Source: Desulfuromusa sp. (GTDB lineage: Bacteria > Desulfobacterota > Desulfuromonadia > Desulfuromonadales > Geopsychrobacteraceae). Taken from it: a stretch of 14,942 nucleotides of DNA. The position numbers and the translations under genes were made by a program. The notes beneath the pieces are model-generated. The model was given only the letters and a program-made list of their open reading frames with translations, was not told the origin of the DNA and did no database searches. Location of the stretch: the NCBI GenBank assembly GCA_029933365.1, contig JAOZOH010000069.1, forward strand, positions 1-14,942. The letters are read 5' to 3'. Position 1 is the first letter of the stretch, and every line of letters starts with the position of its first letter. This document shows positions 1 to 8,301 of this stretch, piece by piece.

Positions 1-607
1 TGCTGATCCGCTCATGTTTGGTCTTCATACTGGCACGATTAACAATCAATCGGCTGGTCACTTCGGCGATGGTTTCAACTTCAACCATATTGTTGGCTTT
101 GAGTGTCCCACCAGTGGAAACCAGATCGACAATTCGTTCCGACAAACCAACCAGCGGTGCCAATTCAATGGACCCATAAAGTTTAATCAATTCAACCTGA
201 ATACCCTTGGCCGCAAAATAACGCTCTGTCACATTGGGATATTTGGTTGCAACGCGAATGTTTGACCAATTCAGGGGGTTATCTTTTTCTTTAAGTAACT
301 TCGGTTCAGCAACCACCAGGCGGCAATAACCAAACTTAAGGTCGAGCGGTTCATAGAGCTCTTTTCCCTGTTCCAGCAACGTATCCTTGCCCACCACGCC
401 GAGATCGGCACAACCATATTCAACATAGGTCGGGACATCGGTTGCCCGCACTGCCATGAAACGAAATTTTTGCTCTGGATTCTCAAAAACCAGCTTACGG
501 CTTTTTTCACTCATTTCGGGACAAGTAATGCCAATTTGGGCAAACAGCTCCATCGAATCCTGCATAATCCGCCCCTTTGGCAGGGCGAAGGTGATCCAGT
601 CACTCAT
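1..607 (-). CDS. hisG: ATP phosphoribosyltransferase, short form (partial at 3' end)
   Basis: First enzyme of histidine biosynthesis, which condenses ATP with PRPP; cytoplasmic. The reading frame starts with ATG at 607-605 (MSDWITFALPKGRIMQDSM) and stays open to the window edge, giving about 202 residues. Family landmarks seen are the N-terminal ALPKGR motif, the CADLGVVGKD segment, and the DLVSTGGTLKAN phosphate/PRPP-binding stretch near residue 170. Short-form HisG proteins are about 210 residues, so only about 10 C-terminal residues are missing. Short forms need a HisZ partner, which is not visible here. An AGAAGG-type ribosome site lies about 9 nt before the ATG. It follows murA in the same direction after 141 nt that hold a REP-like inverted pair, so co-transcription is possible but not shown. 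Confidence 0.95.
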   Translation of the reverse strand, partial: MSDWITFALPKGRIMQDSMELFAQIGITCPEMSEKSRKLVFENPEQKFRFMAVRATDVPTYVEYGCADLGVVGKDTLLEQGKELYEPLDLKFGYCRLVVAEPKLLKEKDNPLNWSNIRVATKYPNVTERYFAAKGIQVELIKLYGSIELAPLVGLSERIVDLVSTGGTLKANNMVEVETIAEVTSRLIVNRASMKTKHERIS

Positions 608-627
608 AGTTTGATACCTTCTTGTAT

Positions 628-727
628 CCCCTCTCCCTTAGGGAGAGGGCTAGGGTGAGGGGGATTTTTACTACTAAAATACCCCCCTCATCTGGCCCAT
701 GGCCACCTTCTCCCTCAGGGAGAAGGC
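628..727. repeat. Inverted pair of REP-like palindromes between murA and hisG
   Basis: Two very similar hairpins face each other. Unit 1 has arms at 629-638 and 640-649 (CCCTCTCCCT and AGGGAGAGGG, perfect 10 bp around one base). Its tail carries GGTGAGGGGG up to about 663. Unit 2 has arms at 706-715 and 717-726 (CCTTCTCCCT and AGGGAGAAGG, again perfect), and its tail CCCCCTCATC at about 683-692 lies on the opposite side. Unit 2 is therefore the reverse complement arrangement of unit 1. A head-to-head pair of short palindromes with GTGAGGGG tails is how REP/BIME elements are organised. No REP-associated transposase gene is in the window. Confidence 0.75.
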
Positions 728-748
728 AATAAAATAGAAGTAGTTACA

Positions 749-2002
749 CTATTCCTGTTCCCGCCGGATGTTAGCACCTAACGCTGCCAGCTTCTTTTCG
801 ATATTTTCATAACCACGGTCCAGATGATAGATGCGCGAAACTTCAGTGGTGTTTCCTGCTGCCAAACCAGCTAAAATCAGGGATGCACTGGCACGCAGAT
901 CGGTAGCCATCACCGGAGCACCAGTCATTTCATTCGTGCCACGAATAATTGCACTGTGTCCATCGATCTGGATATCAGCCCCCATCCGTTGCAATTCACA
1001 GACATGCATAAAACGATTTTCAAAAACCGTCTCAGAGATACGGCTGGTCCCCTCCGCTTTAGTCATCAAGGCCATGAACTGAGCTTGCATGTCGGTCGGA
1101 AACCCAGGGAAAACACTGGTGCGGATATCAACCGGTGCCAGTTTTTCTGACCCGATGACCCGCAAACCATCTGCTTCCGGCTGGATAACTGCACCGGCCT
1201 CGATCAACTTACTGATCAGTGCTTCCTGATCCTCGCTGATTGCGTTATGTACCAGTACGTTGCCTGCCGTGATGGCTGCAGCTATCATGAACGTACCCGC
1301 TTCAATCCGATCAGGGATAACGCGACATTTGAGAGGATTGAGATTCTTAACCCCTTGGATATGAATAATCGCTGTACCTGCCCCTTCGATATTTGCCCCC
1401 ATGCTGTTCAGGGCATTTGCCAATTGTACAATTTCTGGCTCACGAGCAGCATTTTCCAGTACTGTTTCACCATCCGCAAGAGCAGCTGCCATCAGCAGGT
1501 TCTCGGTTCCGCCAACCGTTGGTAGATCAAAAGAGATTTTTGCCCCGCACAATTTTTCTGCAGTGGCCTCAACATAACCGTGATCAAGTTTAATTGTAGC
1601 CCCGAGAGCTTCCAGCCCTTTCAGATGGAGGTTGATCGGTCGAGCACCAATGGCACAACCCCCTGGCAAACTGACCCGAGCTTGGCCAAATCGAGCCAGT
1701 AACGGCCCCAAGACTAATACCGAAGCTCGCATAGTTTTCACCAGCTCATAGGGAGCTTCAACACTCCTGATTTTATCCGAATTAATCTGGTAACAATCTC
1801 CTTGAGTAGCAACTTCAGCGCCCAGTTCCCGCAACAGCTTCACCGCCGTATTGATATCTCTAAGGGCAGGAACATTACTGATTTCACTCTGACCTTTCGC
1901 CAGCAGGGTCGCAAACAACAGCGGTAAAGCCGAATTTTTTGCACCACTAACTTGAACTTCCCCGTTAAGCGGCACTCCACCGTGGATAACTATTTTTTCC
2001 AA
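749..2002 (-). CDS. murA: UDP-N-acetylglucosamine 1-carboxyvinyltransferase
   Basis: Catalyses the first committed step of peptidoglycan synthesis, transferring enolpyruvate from PEP to UDP-GlcNAc; cytoplasmic. With the chosen start it has 417 residues, the normal family length. Visible motifs are AKNSALP (Lys22), the active-site loop [10 protein letters not shown] with Cys116 (the fosfomycin target), PDRIEAGTF near 230, FPTDMQAQF with Asp304, TDLRASASL near 368 and the C-terminal HLDRGYE. The open frame extends upstream to an ATG at 2068, but that would add 22 non-homologous residues overlapping prmC. I prefer TTG at 2002-2000, because it gives the standard MEKIVIHGG start and AAAAGGG lies 6 nt upstream. 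It begins 13 nt after the prmC stop, so it is probably translated from the prfA-prmC-murA transcript. Cys rather than Asp at 116 predicts fosfomycin sensitivity of the enzyme. Confidence 0.97.
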   Translation of the reverse strand: MEKIVIHGGVPLNGEVQVSGAKNSALPLLFATLLAKGQSEISNVPALRDINTAVKLLRELGAEVATQGDCYQINSDKIRSVEAPYELVKTMRASVLVLGPLLARFGQARVSLPGGCAIGARPINLHLKGLEALGATIKLDHGYVEATAEKLCGAKISFDLPTVGGTENLLMAAALADGETVLENAAREPEIVQLANALNSMGANIEGAGTAIIHIQGVKNLNPLKCRVIPDRIEAGTFMIAAAITAGNVLVHNAISEDQEALISKLIEAGAVIQPEADGLRVIGSEKLAPVDIRTSVFPGFPTDMQAQFMALMTKAEGTSRISETVFENRFMHVCELQRMGADIQIDGHSAIIRGTNEMTGAPVMATDLRASASLILAGLAAGNTTEVSRIYHLDRGYENIEKKLAALGANIRREQE

Positions 2003-2015
2003 AACAATCCCTTTT

Positions 2016-2861
2016 CTATTTCTGACCACCAACGACACGCGGTTGACCAGAATAATCTTCACGTACAAATATATTGATCAGGCCAGCAGCAGCAAATATT
2101 GTTTTAACCGCCTCGGCCTGTTGGTAGCCAATTTCGACCAGCAACCAACCTTTAGGCTTAAGTCGACTTGCTGCCTGATCGGCAAGACGCTGATAACAAT
2201 CCAAACCTTCATTCTCCGCCAACAGAGCCAACGGGGGCTCAAAACAGCGCACTTCTGGCATCAGTTCATCCCATTCCTGCTGCGCGACATAAGGAGGATT
2301 AGAGACAATCAAATCATACCGTTGCGCAGGGAGTTCCGCAAGGTCTCCCTGTAGCAGTTTGACACGTTCGGTCAGCTGGTGTTTTTCAAGATTTTCCTGA
2401 GCAATTTTCAATGCTGCAGTTGAAATATCCAAGCCGGTCATCTGCCAATCCGGCAACTCACTCGCCAAGCTGATAACAATAGCACCGCTTCCCGTACCAA
2501 CATCCAGAAGCTCCCCCTTGGTTTCAGCTCGCGCGATGGCTTCCTCCACCAGAATTTCAGTATCAGCACGCGGGATCAGAACGGCTTCTGTCACTTTAAA
2601 ATTTAACGACCAAAATTCAGTCGACCCGAGTAAATATTGTAATGGCTCACGCTGGCCACGGCGTTTCACCAGCGGTCGAATAGCTTCAAGCTCCGCAGCA
2701 AGCAAGGGGCGATCATAGTTAAGATAAAGACCAACCCGATCTAACTTTAGAACATGCGCTAACAATAGCTCTGCATCAAGACGTGGATTATCAATCCCTT
2801 TTCCGCTGAAAAAATCGGTTGTCCAGCGCAGTAATTTTAGCAGAGTCCAGATTTCGCTCAA
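2016..2861 (-). CDS. prmC: Peptide chain release factor N5-glutamine methyltransferase
   Basis: Class I SAM-dependent methyltransferase (formerly HemK) that methylates the glutamine of the GGQ motif of release factors. It has 281 residues, usual for PrmC. It has an N-terminal helical domain (about residues 1-70), the REPLQYLLG linker motif (71-79), the SAM-binding [13 protein letters not shown] stretch (118-130), the NPPY catalytic signature (188-191) and EPPLALLA (208-215). The start is TTG at 2861-2859, with no in-frame ATG nearby. AGGAAGG about 7 nt upstream supports it. It lies 3 nt downstream of prfA, whose product is its substrate, a common and functionally sensible pairing. Confidence 0.96.
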   Translation of the reverse strand: MSEIWTLLKLLRWTTDFFSGKGIDNPRLDAELLLAHVLKLDRVGLYLNYDRPLLAAELEAIRPLVKRRGQREPLQYLLGSTEFWSLNFKVTEAVLIPRADTEILVEEAIARAETKGELLDVGTGSGAIVISLASELPDWQMTGLDISTAALKIAQENLEKHQLTERVKLLQGDLAELPAQRYDLIVSNPPYVAQQEWDELMPEVRCFEPPLALLAENEGLDCYQRLADQAASRLKPKGWLLVEIGYQQAEAVKTIFAAAGLINIFVREDYSGQPRVVGGQK

Positions 2862-2864
2862 ACG

Positions 2865-3932
2865 CTAGCCTTCCTGTTGACTCATCTGAGCAGCCTGTTG
2901 ATCCGTGATCAGAGCATCAATAATTTCATCAACATCGCCCTGCATGATGGCATCCAACTTGTAGAGGGTCAGCCCGATACGGTGATCGGTACAACGTCCC
3001 TGAGGATAATTATAGGTGCGGATTCGCTCACTTCGGTCACCACTGCCAACCTGACCTTTACGGTCAGCGGCCATCTCAGCTTGCTGATCCGCCAACATCT
3101 GATCATAGATCCGTGACTTCAACACTTTTAGTGCTTGCGCCTTATTTTTATGCTGTGATTTACCATCCTGACAAGAAACGACCACGCCGGTCGGGATATG
3201 AGTCAAACGGACTGCCGATTCGGTCTTATTGACGTGCTGACCACCAGCTCCTGAAGCACGATAGAGATCAACTCGCAAATCAGCAGGTTTGATATCAATA
3301 TCGACATCCTCAACTTCGGGAAGGACCGCAACTGTGCAAGCTGAGGTATGAATACGTCCTTGAGTTTCAGTATCAGGAACCCGCTGCACCCGGTGCGTTC
3401 CGCTTTCAAATTTAAGCCGGGAGTAAACCCGCTCACCGCTGATTAAAGCAATCACCTCTTTGAAACCACCCCCATCGGTCTCCGAGGTACTCATCATCTC
3501 AACCTTCCAATGGTTGCGATCGGCATAGCGGCTATACATGCGGAACAAATCGGCAGCAAACAATGCCGCCTCATCACCACCGGTCCCGGCACGAATTTCC
3601 AGAATAATATTTTTATCGTCATTAGGGTCTGTAGGAAGTAATAGTAACCGCAACTGTTCTTCTATTTCGGTCTGTTGCTGTTCCAGGTCTGGAAGCTCCG
3701 CCTTAGCCAACTCCTTCATCTCCGGATCGCTGTCCTGCAACAGTTCCCGATTGCCTTCAATATCGTTACAGACTTGTTTATACTGACCGTAAACTGTGAC
3801 CACTGCAGATAGATCGGAATGCTCTTTAGCCAATTCACGATAGCGATTCTGATTAGAAGTCACACTAGGATCAGAGAGCAGCCCTTCAACTTCACGAAAG
3901 CGATCAACTACATCTTCCAGATTTGCAAACAT
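2865..3932 (-). CDS. prfA: Peptide chain release factor 1
   Basis: RF1 recognises UAA and UAG stop codons in the ribosomal A site and triggers peptide release. It has 355 residues, typical length. The stop-codon reading tripeptide of the P-x-T type is PDT (186-188), within [17 protein letters not shown]. The GGQ catalytic motif is at 230-232 ([16 protein letters not shown]), and Gln232 is the expected PrmC target. The N-terminal coiled region (1-100) precedes the RAGTGGDEA stretch (114-122). The P-x-T form distinguishes it from RF2 (SPF), and it lacks the RF2 frameshift site. The ATG start follows a weak GAAAGA ribosome site and lies only 22 nt after the T-tract of an intrinsic terminator that ends rpmE, so its promoter position is unclear. 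Confidence 0.97.
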   Translation of the reverse strand: MFANLEDVVDRFREVEGLLSDPSVTSNQNRYRELAKEHSDLSAVVTVYGQYKQVCNDIEGNRELLQDSDPEMKELAKAELPDLEQQQTEIEEQLRLLLLPTDPNDDKNIILEIRAGTGGDEAALFAADLFRMYSRYADRNHWKVEMMSTSETDGGGFKEVIALISGERVYSRLKFESGTHRVQRVPDTETQGRIHTSACTVAVLPEVEDVDIDIKPADLRVDLYRASGAGGQHVNKTESAVRLTHIPTGVVVSCQDGKSQHKNKAQALKVLKSRIYDQMLADQQAEMAADRKGQVGSGDRSERIRTYNYPQGRCTDHRIGLTLYKLDAIMQGDVDEIIDALITDQQAAQMSQQEG

Positions 3933-3954
3933 AGGAATCTTTCAAATATTACGC

Positions 3955-3987
3955 AAAAAAAAAGCGGCCCCATCGGGCCGCTTTTTT
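3955..3987 (-). terminator. Intrinsic terminator after rpmE, symmetrical in both directions
   Basis: A perfect 13-bp stem (3958-3970 with 3975-3987) contains GCGGCCC and GGGCCGC flanked by A and T runs, with a 4-nt loop. Read on the minus strand it ends in nine consecutive T (3963-3955) and starts 13 nt after the rpmE stop. The A and T flanks make it suitable for termination on either strand. It lies directly before prfA, so it may act as a partial terminator. Confidence 0.9.
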
Positions 3988-4000
3988 CAATTTTACCCGA

Positions 4001-4204
4001 TTATTTCTGGGCGTACTTTTTGCGGAAGCGTTCGATCCGACCTGCGGTATCGATCAGCTTCTGCTTACCGGTATAAAACGGATGGCACGCAGAACAAATT
4101 TCTGTGTGAATCTCCCTGCCGAGAGTCGAACGGGTTTCAAAAGTGTTCCCGCAATCACAGCGAACGGAGCATACTTCATACTTGGGATGGATACCTTCTT
4201 TCAT
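4001..4204 (-). CDS. rpmE: 50S ribosomal protein L31 (zinc-binding form)
   Basis: Small protein of the large ribosomal subunit, at the bridge to the small subunit. It has 67 residues starting [20 protein letters not shown]. The zinc ligands of the C+ type are present: Cys16 and Cys18 (CxC), and Cys37 and Cys40 (CSAC). The C-terminal region [19 protein letters not shown] matches the family. The frame is open further upstream, but ATG at 4204-4202 gives the canonical N terminus, and AAGGAG lies 9-10 nt before it. It has its own promoter about 30-50 nt upstream and its own terminator, so it can be expressed independently of rho. Confidence 0.97.
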   Translation of the reverse strand: MKEGIHPKYEVCSVRCDCGNTFETRSTLGREIHTEICSACHPFYTGKQKLIDTAGRIERFRKKYAQK

Positions 4205-4231
4205 CTTCTTTTTCTCCTTAGCGACCTGGCT

Positions 4232-4260
4232 TTTATACAGGCCTATAGTATTTGCGTCAA
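4232..4260 (-). promoter_or_regulatory. Sigma-70-type promoter for rpmE
   Basis: On the minus strand, TTGACG (4260-4255) and TATAAA (4237-4232) are separated by 17 nt. Both boxes match the consensus at 5 of 6 positions. The predicted start point near 4225 gives a leader of about 20 nt that includes the AAGGAG ribosome site of rpmE. Confidence 0.75.
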
Positions 4261-4338
4261 ACAAACCAGCTAAATAGCACTTTTAACCGTTTTGAGCAAG
4301 AAAAATTATCCAACAAAACTACGATTCTCTTGAGATAC

Positions 4339-4463
4339 GATGGCTAAGCTAAAAATTCGTCCTGCAAGGCGCAGTGCCTTTTCAAGGGTGAAGGCATACA
4401 TACGTATGTCGAGATCTTGAAAAAGTGCCGCAACACCGCAGGTCGTATTTTTTGCGACGCCAT
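4339..4463. repeat. Palindromic intergenic repeat, copy 1 (diverged)
   Basis: 125-bp copy of the family also found at 6147, 7117 and 8325. It starts GATGGCTAAGC and ends GCGACGCCAT. It abuts the rho stop codon, whose last base is its last base. Its arms differ from the other copies in a paired way: CCTGC (4361-4365) on the left and GCAGG on the right, where the other copies have CCCAC or TCCAC and GTGGG. The apex is CATAC-ATAC-GTATG. On the minus strand the fold lies directly behind rho and ends in a short T-run, so it could help to end rho transcription. Confidence 0.88.
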
Positions 4464-5710
4464 TATTGGTTCATTGAATCGAGAAACTCCTGATTTGTCT
4501 TTGTTTCAGCCATTTTTTCCAGCAAAAACTCCATCGCGTCAACCGTATTCATCGAGGAAAGAACCCGGCGTAACAGCCAGATACGCTGCAGTTGGGCCGG
4601 GTCAAGCAAAAGATCTTCTTTCCGGGTACCAGAACGGTTAATATCCATAGCCGGGAAAGTACGCTTATCTGCCAAACGTCGATCCAAATGCAGTTCCATG
4701 TTACCGGTTCCTTTGAATTCCTCAAAGATAACCTCATCCATTTTGCTACCAGTATCAATGAGTGCAGTCGCAATAATCGTTAAACTGCCCCCCTCTTCAA
4801 TATTCCGAGCGGCACCGAAGAAGCGTTTTGGCTTATGCAATGCGTGGGCGTCAACACCACCTGAAAGAATCTTACCACTGGAGGGAATAATTGTATTGTA
4901 GGCACGGGCCAGTCGGGTAAGAGAGTCGAGGAGAATCACCACATCGCGCTTATGTTCCACCAGGCGACGTGCTTTTTCAATAACCATCTCAGCAACTTGA
5001 ACATGGCGGTTGGCAGGCTCATCAAAAGTTGACGAGATAACCTCACCATCAACATTACGCAACATGTCGGTCACCTCTTCCGGCCGTTCATCGATCAATA
5101 AAACGATCAGGTAGACTTCAGGATGATTAGTTGCTATTGCATTGGCAATATTCTGCAACAGGACCGTTTTACCAGTGCGCGGCGGAGCCACAATAATACC
5201 GCGCTGCCCTTTGCCAATCGGGGCTGCCAAATCAATGACCCGAGTTGCTTGATTGTCTGGTGTCGTTTCCAGCATTAATCGCTCATCAGGAAATAAAGGG
5301 GTAAGGTTATCAAAGAAGGTCTTCTCCCGCATCTTTGCCGGGTCTTCAAAGTTAACTTCCGCAACCTTTAGCAGAGCGAAATAGCGTTCACCCTCTTTCG
5401 GTGGTCTGATCTGCCCGGCAACGGTGTCACCGGTGCGCAAAGCAAACCGCCGAATTTGAGATGGTGAGATATAAATATCATCAGGGCCAGGCAGATAGTT
5501 GGCATCTGGAGCCCGCAAAAAACCAAAACCATCCGGCAGAATTTCCAACACCCCTTCACCGTAGATTGCTTTCTTCTGCGCAGCAGTCGCCTTGAGAATC
5601 GAATAGATCAGATCCTGACGGCGCATTCCACCAATCTCGTCCAGGTTAAGCTCTTTGCCGAGAGTAATTAATTCGGCCATTTTAGTTTGTTTCAGGTCTT
5701 TCAAGTTCAT
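4463..5710 (-). CDS. rho: Transcription termination factor Rho
   Basis: Hexameric RNA-dependent ATPase and helicase that terminates transcription. It has 415 residues starting [20 protein letters not shown]. The N-terminal Rho_N domain (1-45) is followed by the RNA-binding OB fold with GFGFLR (61-66). Then come Walker A APPRTGKT (175-182), the [13 protein letters not shown] stretch (204-216), Walker [14 protein letters not shown] (257-269), the Q-loop [11 protein letters not shown] (277-287) and the R-loop [19 protein letters not shown] (306-323). The frame extends 7 codons upstream, but ATG at 5710 has GGAG 7 nt before it and matches family starts. A 436-nt gene-free leader lies upstream, and palindromic repeat copy 1 lies directly behind the stop. 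Confidence 0.97.
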   Translation of the reverse strand: MNLKDLKQTKMAELITLGKELNLDEIGGMRRQDLIYSILKATAAQKKAIYGEGVLEILPDGFGFLRAPDANYLPGPDDIYISPSQIRRFALRTGDTVAGQIRPPKEGERYFALLKVAEVNFEDPAKMREKTFFDNLTPLFPDERLMLETTPDNQATRVIDLAAPIGKGQRGIIVAPPRTGKTVLLQNIANAIATNHPEVYLIVLLIDERPEEVTDMLRNVDGEVISSTFDEPANRHVQVAEMVIEKARRLVEHKRDVVILLDSLTRLARAYNTIIPSSGKILSGGVDAHALHKPKRFFGAARNIEEGGSLTIIATALIDTGSKMDEVIFEEFKGTGNMELHLDRRLADKRTFPAMDINRSGTRKEDLLLDPAQLQRIWLLRRVLSSMNTVDAMEFLLEKMAETKTNQEFLDSMNQ

Positions 5711-6146
5711 AAATGTACTCCAGCCCTCCATTTAAAGGGCGTACACAGAGACCATGACTGGCCTTCTGCAGATAAAAAAGGGCGATAAAACCTATCTACT
5801 TTTACAAATATCTAAATCGTTGGATTCCTATAAGGCAACAAATTGTCGCGCTTAGAAAAACGGATCAGTGTTGAGGCAGGGTTAATATCTATGTGTATTT
5901 TTTATAATTTATAGTTAACTCAGAACTCTTATTTCAGGCAGCAATATCTCTTGATTGGTTTTATTAGAATTTTTTTTGAGGAAATATATTTTAAAACCTG
6001 CACCAGCAGATAATAGAGCGGGTAGGCGCTTTAAACACCTTCACTAAAGTCGCTTTTACCCGCTTTATCTTTCTATGTCAACCTTGAAACGTAAAAATCA
6101 GCTTTTATCCCTGATTACAGCTTGATGATCTCGCAAAAACTAATCA
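5711..6146. other. Gene-free AT-rich rho leader region
   Basis: No convincing gene is present. On the minus strand a minimal open frame, MVSVYAL followed by TAA (5755-5732), has AAGG about 6 nt upstream. Its stop directly precedes the alternative in-frame rho ATG at 5731. A short hairpin with GCCCT and AGGGC arms (about 5720-5737) lies just upstream of the rho ribosome site. Several AT-rich boxes could be promoters, but I found no well-spaced pair. In E. coli rho has an attenuated leader with a short leader peptide, so regulation here is plausible but not shown. Confidence 0.4.
6017..6064. other. Imperfect inverted repeat in the rho upstream region
   Basis: The outer arms AGCGGGTA (6017-6024) and TACCCGCT (6057-6064) are perfectly complementary. 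The inner arms GCG-CTTTA and TAAAG-T-CGC pair with a one-base bulge. The whole structure is about 48 nt. Neither strand has a strong T-tract directly after it, so it is not a clear terminator. It lies between repeat copy 2 and rho. Confidence 0.5.
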
Positions 6147-6273
6147 GATGGCTAAGCAAAAATTTCGTCCCACAAGGCGTAGTGGTTTTGCGAGGGTGAA
6201 GGCATACAAGTTGTATGTCGAGATCTCGAAAAACTGCTGCAACACCGTGGGGCGGACTTTTTGCGACGCCATC
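6124..6273. repeat. Palindromic intergenic repeat, copy 2 with left extension
   Basis: The core at 6147-6273 (127 bp) starts GATGGCTAAGCAAAAA and ends TTTTTGCGACGCCATC. An outer copy of the end motif, GATGATCTCGCAAAAA, lies at 6124-6139. The apex is a perfect CATACAA-G-TTGTATG. Here the stem has GCGAG on the left and CTCG on the right, where copies 1, 3 and 4 have CAAG and CTTG. The copy lies 5 bp behind the stop codon of the lipoprotein gene. Confidence 0.92.
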
Positions 6274-6278
6274 AAGCT

Positions 6279-7055
6279 TTACTGTAAAGAGTCAAGCAGG
6301 CTCGGGCTGATTCCAGAAGTGATCTCGGAAAACAGGTTATTATACATTTCCGGGAGTATCGATACCCCATCTTTATCAGGATTTTCATCCAATACCCGTT
6401 CGATTCCAGCCAAACTGATATTTTTTACCCGCACCAGGTCAGTTCTATTGAAATAAGCTTCATCAAAGTCCGGATACTGCAGCACCAGAGCTTGAAAACT
6501 CTCCGTTCCAGCCAGTTGCCACAGAATCTGGCCGTTACGATCGATGACAGCTGCGGTAGCTCGAACATCATTATAGCGAGTTGTCAATGTTTCCAGCTTC
6601 GTCCGTGAACGTCGAGTTTCCTCAATTTGCTCACCAGAAAAAACCACCACCAGTACAGCGTCAACGACATTCTGCCGAGCTATCTCAGATACCGTGGCGG
6701 CATCAAAAGCATAACCTTGTGGCCACCCGGACTCATCATGAGGGCTCCCAGCACTTAAAAGTGAAAGGGCGGTCAATTCCGGACTGGCTGACAGCGCGCG
6801 AACATCAAAATAGCCCTTCTTTTTTTTCAATTGTTCAACCAAAAATTCATGTTTCCCACTGGTTGAACGAGCCAGCATATCAAACAAAATATCTTTTTCT
6901 GGATAGTTTAAGGGACTATTGTAGTCAACCATAAGGGGTAAAACACCCAGCACCTGAACCCGGGTTTGATACTCCTGCTTTGGAATCTGATACTTGCCGC
7001 TGGCACAACCGGAAAGAAAAACAATCAACAAGCCACAGAACAACCACTTTTTCAT
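6279..7055 (-). CDS. Putative lipoprotein of unknown function
   Basis: 258 residues, product family not recognised. The N terminus MKKWLFCGLLIVFLSGC is a lipoprotein signal: a short charged start, a hydrophobic stretch and the lipobox LSGC with Cys17 as the lipidated residue. The mature protein would be about 242 residues anchored at the inner or outer membrane. The mature part starts with GKYQIPKQEYQTRVQVLGVLPL, a short extended region followed by a beta-strand. It then alternates predicted strands and helices (DAVLVVVFSGEQ near 132-143, ATAAVIDRNGQILWQL near 166-181), which suggests an alpha/beta fold of the kind seen in other cell-envelope lipoproteins. No catalytic motif is visible. AGGAGG lies 5 nt before the ATG. 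The gene is flanked by palindromic repeat copies on both sides, so it is probably a single-gene unit. Confidence 0.85.
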   Translation of the reverse strand: MKKWLFCGLLIVFLSGCASGKYQIPKQEYQTRVQVLGVLPLMVDYNSPLNYPEKDILFDMLARSTSGKHEFLVEQLKKKKGYFDVRALSASPELTALSLLSAGSPHDESGWPQGYAFDAATVSEIARQNVVDAVLVVVFSGEQIEETRRSRTKLETLTTRYNDVRATAAVIDRNGQILWQLAGTESFQALVLQYPDFDEAYFNRTDLVRVKNISLAGIERVLDENPDKDGVSILPEMYNNLFSEITSGISPSLLDSLQ

Positions 7056-7093
7056 CTCAAACCTCCTGAATTCTTTTCAATTGATAATAATTT

Positions 7094-7243
7094 GATGCAC
7101 TCGCAAAAATGAATCAGATGGCTAAGCAAAAATTTCGTCCCACAAGGCGTAGTGGTTTTTCAAGGACGAAGGCATACACATGGCATGTCAAGGTCTTGAA
7201 AAACCGCTGCAACACTGTGGGGCGGACTTTTTGCGACGCCATC
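7094..7243. repeat. Palindromic intergenic repeat, copy 3 with left extension
   Basis: The core is 7117-7243 (127 bp). An outer end motif GATGCACTCGCAAAAA lies at 7094-7109, followed by TGAATCA and the inner end motif GATGGCTAAGCAAAAA. The arms GTGGTTTTTCAAG and CTTGAAAAACCGC pair well. The apex (CATACACATGGCATG) pairs less well than in the other copies. It differs from copy 4 at about 10 of 127 positions by eye. It lies between the gluQRS 3' end and the lipoprotein 5' end. Confidence 0.92.
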
Positions 7244-7289
7244 ATAAGATAAAGGTAGCAGAAGATTCCCCGATGTGGAAGCTTAGCAT

Positions 7290-8234
7290 TCAAGAAAAAC
7301 TGATTTTACGATTTTCTGCGGGAATTTTTTCTGCATGATAATTCTCCCGCCCCCAGCAAAGCAGTTCATCCGGAGTCGCGTTAAACAATTCTTCCGGTGG
7401 TGACTGATTTAAGAAATCCAACGCCCGCCAAAGCATATTTGAGCCATTTTCCCGGGTAATCAAACCAATATCCCCATTCCGCTTGCTCAATTTCTTATCA
7501 TTATCCCCAAAAGCCAGTGGCAGATGAAAATAATCAGGGGGAATGGTATCAAGGCATCGATAAAGGTAGATCTGCCGAGGGGTCGATGAGAGCAGATCAG
7601 CACCACGAACAATTTGTGTAATCCCGGCATCAATATCGTCAATAACCACAGCCATCTGGTAGGCAAACAACCCATCACTACGATGGAGGACAAAATCGCC
7701 GACCTCTTTTTCCAGATTTTGCTGCTGTTCCCCAAAGATTCCATCGTGAAAGATAATTTCTTCATCTGGAACACGTAACCGCATTGCGCGTTCAGAACGA
7801 CTTCCACGAAACCCTTCCCGGCACGTACCAGGGTAGATAGGCCCTTCTTCTCCCGGATGTGGGGCACTGGCTAAAATTTCTCGGCGGGTGCAACTACAGG
7901 CAAAAATCCGCCCTTGTTCACGTAGCTGTTCCAGCACCTGCTGGTAACGTGCAGAACGGTGACTCTGGTAGATAATTTCACCATCCCATGCAAAACCCAA
8001 TTGTTCCAGCAGTCGCAGCATGGCATCGGCTGCACCTGGGATAACCCGCGGCGGGTCAAGATCCTCAATCCGGATCAACCAACTCCCGGCACAACACTTT
8101 GCCTGCAGATAACTGCCCATTGCAGCCAGCAAGGTGCCAAAATGAAGAGGTCCTGTGGGGCTGGGGGCAAAGCGCCCAATAACAGGCGGAACCCTTTGAT
8201 TTCGTTGCAGCTGATCTTTTATTTGATTGTCCAT
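7290..8234 (-). CDS. gluQRS: Glutamyl-Q tRNA(Asp) synthetase
   Basis: Paralogue of the glutamyl-tRNA synthetase catalytic core. It activates glutamate and attaches it to queuosine at position 34 of tRNA(Asp); it does not charge tRNA ends. It has 314 residues and lacks the anticodon-binding domain, as expected. Motifs seen are GRFAPSPTGPLHFGTL with the HIGH-type HFGT (31-34), RIEDLDPPR (55-63), and KLSKR (248-252). The zinc site typical of this family is Cys113-x-Cys115, Tyr134 and Cys138. The ATG at 8234 has no visible ribosome-binding sequence, and a candidate promoter sits so close that the mRNA may be leaderless. The last ~30 residues have no recognised motif. Confidence 0.95.
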   Translation of the reverse strand: MDNQIKDQLQRNQRVPPVIGRFAPSPTGPLHFGTLLAAMGSYLQAKCCAGSWLIRIEDLDPPRVIPGAADAMLRLLEQLGFAWDGEIIYQSHRSARYQQVLEQLREQGRIFACSCTRREILASAPHPGEEGPIYPGTCREGFRGSRSERAMRLRVPDEEIIFHDGIFGEQQQNLEKEVGDFVLHRSDGLFAYQMAVVIDDIDAGITQIVRGADLLSSTPRQIYLYRCLDTIPPDYFHLPLAFGDNDKKLSKRNGDIGLITRENGSNMLWRALDFLNQSPPEELFNATPDELLCWGRENYHAEKIPAENRKISFS

Positions 8235-8242
8235 TGCCGCAG

Positions 8243-8272
8243 ATGATGCAACCTTGAATAATCAACTGTCAA
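8243..8272 (-). promoter_or_regulatory. Candidate promoter for gluQRS
   Basis: On the minus strand TTGACA (8272-8267) is a perfect -35 box. CATCAT (8248-8243), 18 nt further on, matches the -10 consensus at 4 of 6. A start point about 7 nt downstream would fall at or next to the ATG at 8234. This fits the absence of a Shine-Dalgarno sequence. The weak -10 keeps the confidence moderate. Confidence 0.45.
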
Positions 8273-8301
8273 GCAACCTGATTATTTAGATAACCATAAA
8301 A

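Noticed and set aside
186..188. PDT instead of PAT in the RF1 stop-codon motif (residues, within prfA at 2865-3932) as an altered decoding signal
   Set aside because: The middle residue of P-x-T varies naturally in RF1 proteins; Pro and Thr are kept.
271..510. 79-residue minus-strand frame
   Set aside because: It overlaps hisG in another frame; the hisG frame carries the conserved family motifs.
4001..4264. 87-residue version of L31
   Set aside because: The extra 20 residues would place the start codon upstream of the rpmE promoter; ATG at 4204 has AAGGAG and the canonical N terminus.
6148..6456. 102-residue plus-strand frame starting inside repeat copy 2
   Set aside because: It runs through the palindrome and then antisense to the lipoprotein gene. 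It has no ribosome site or similarity.
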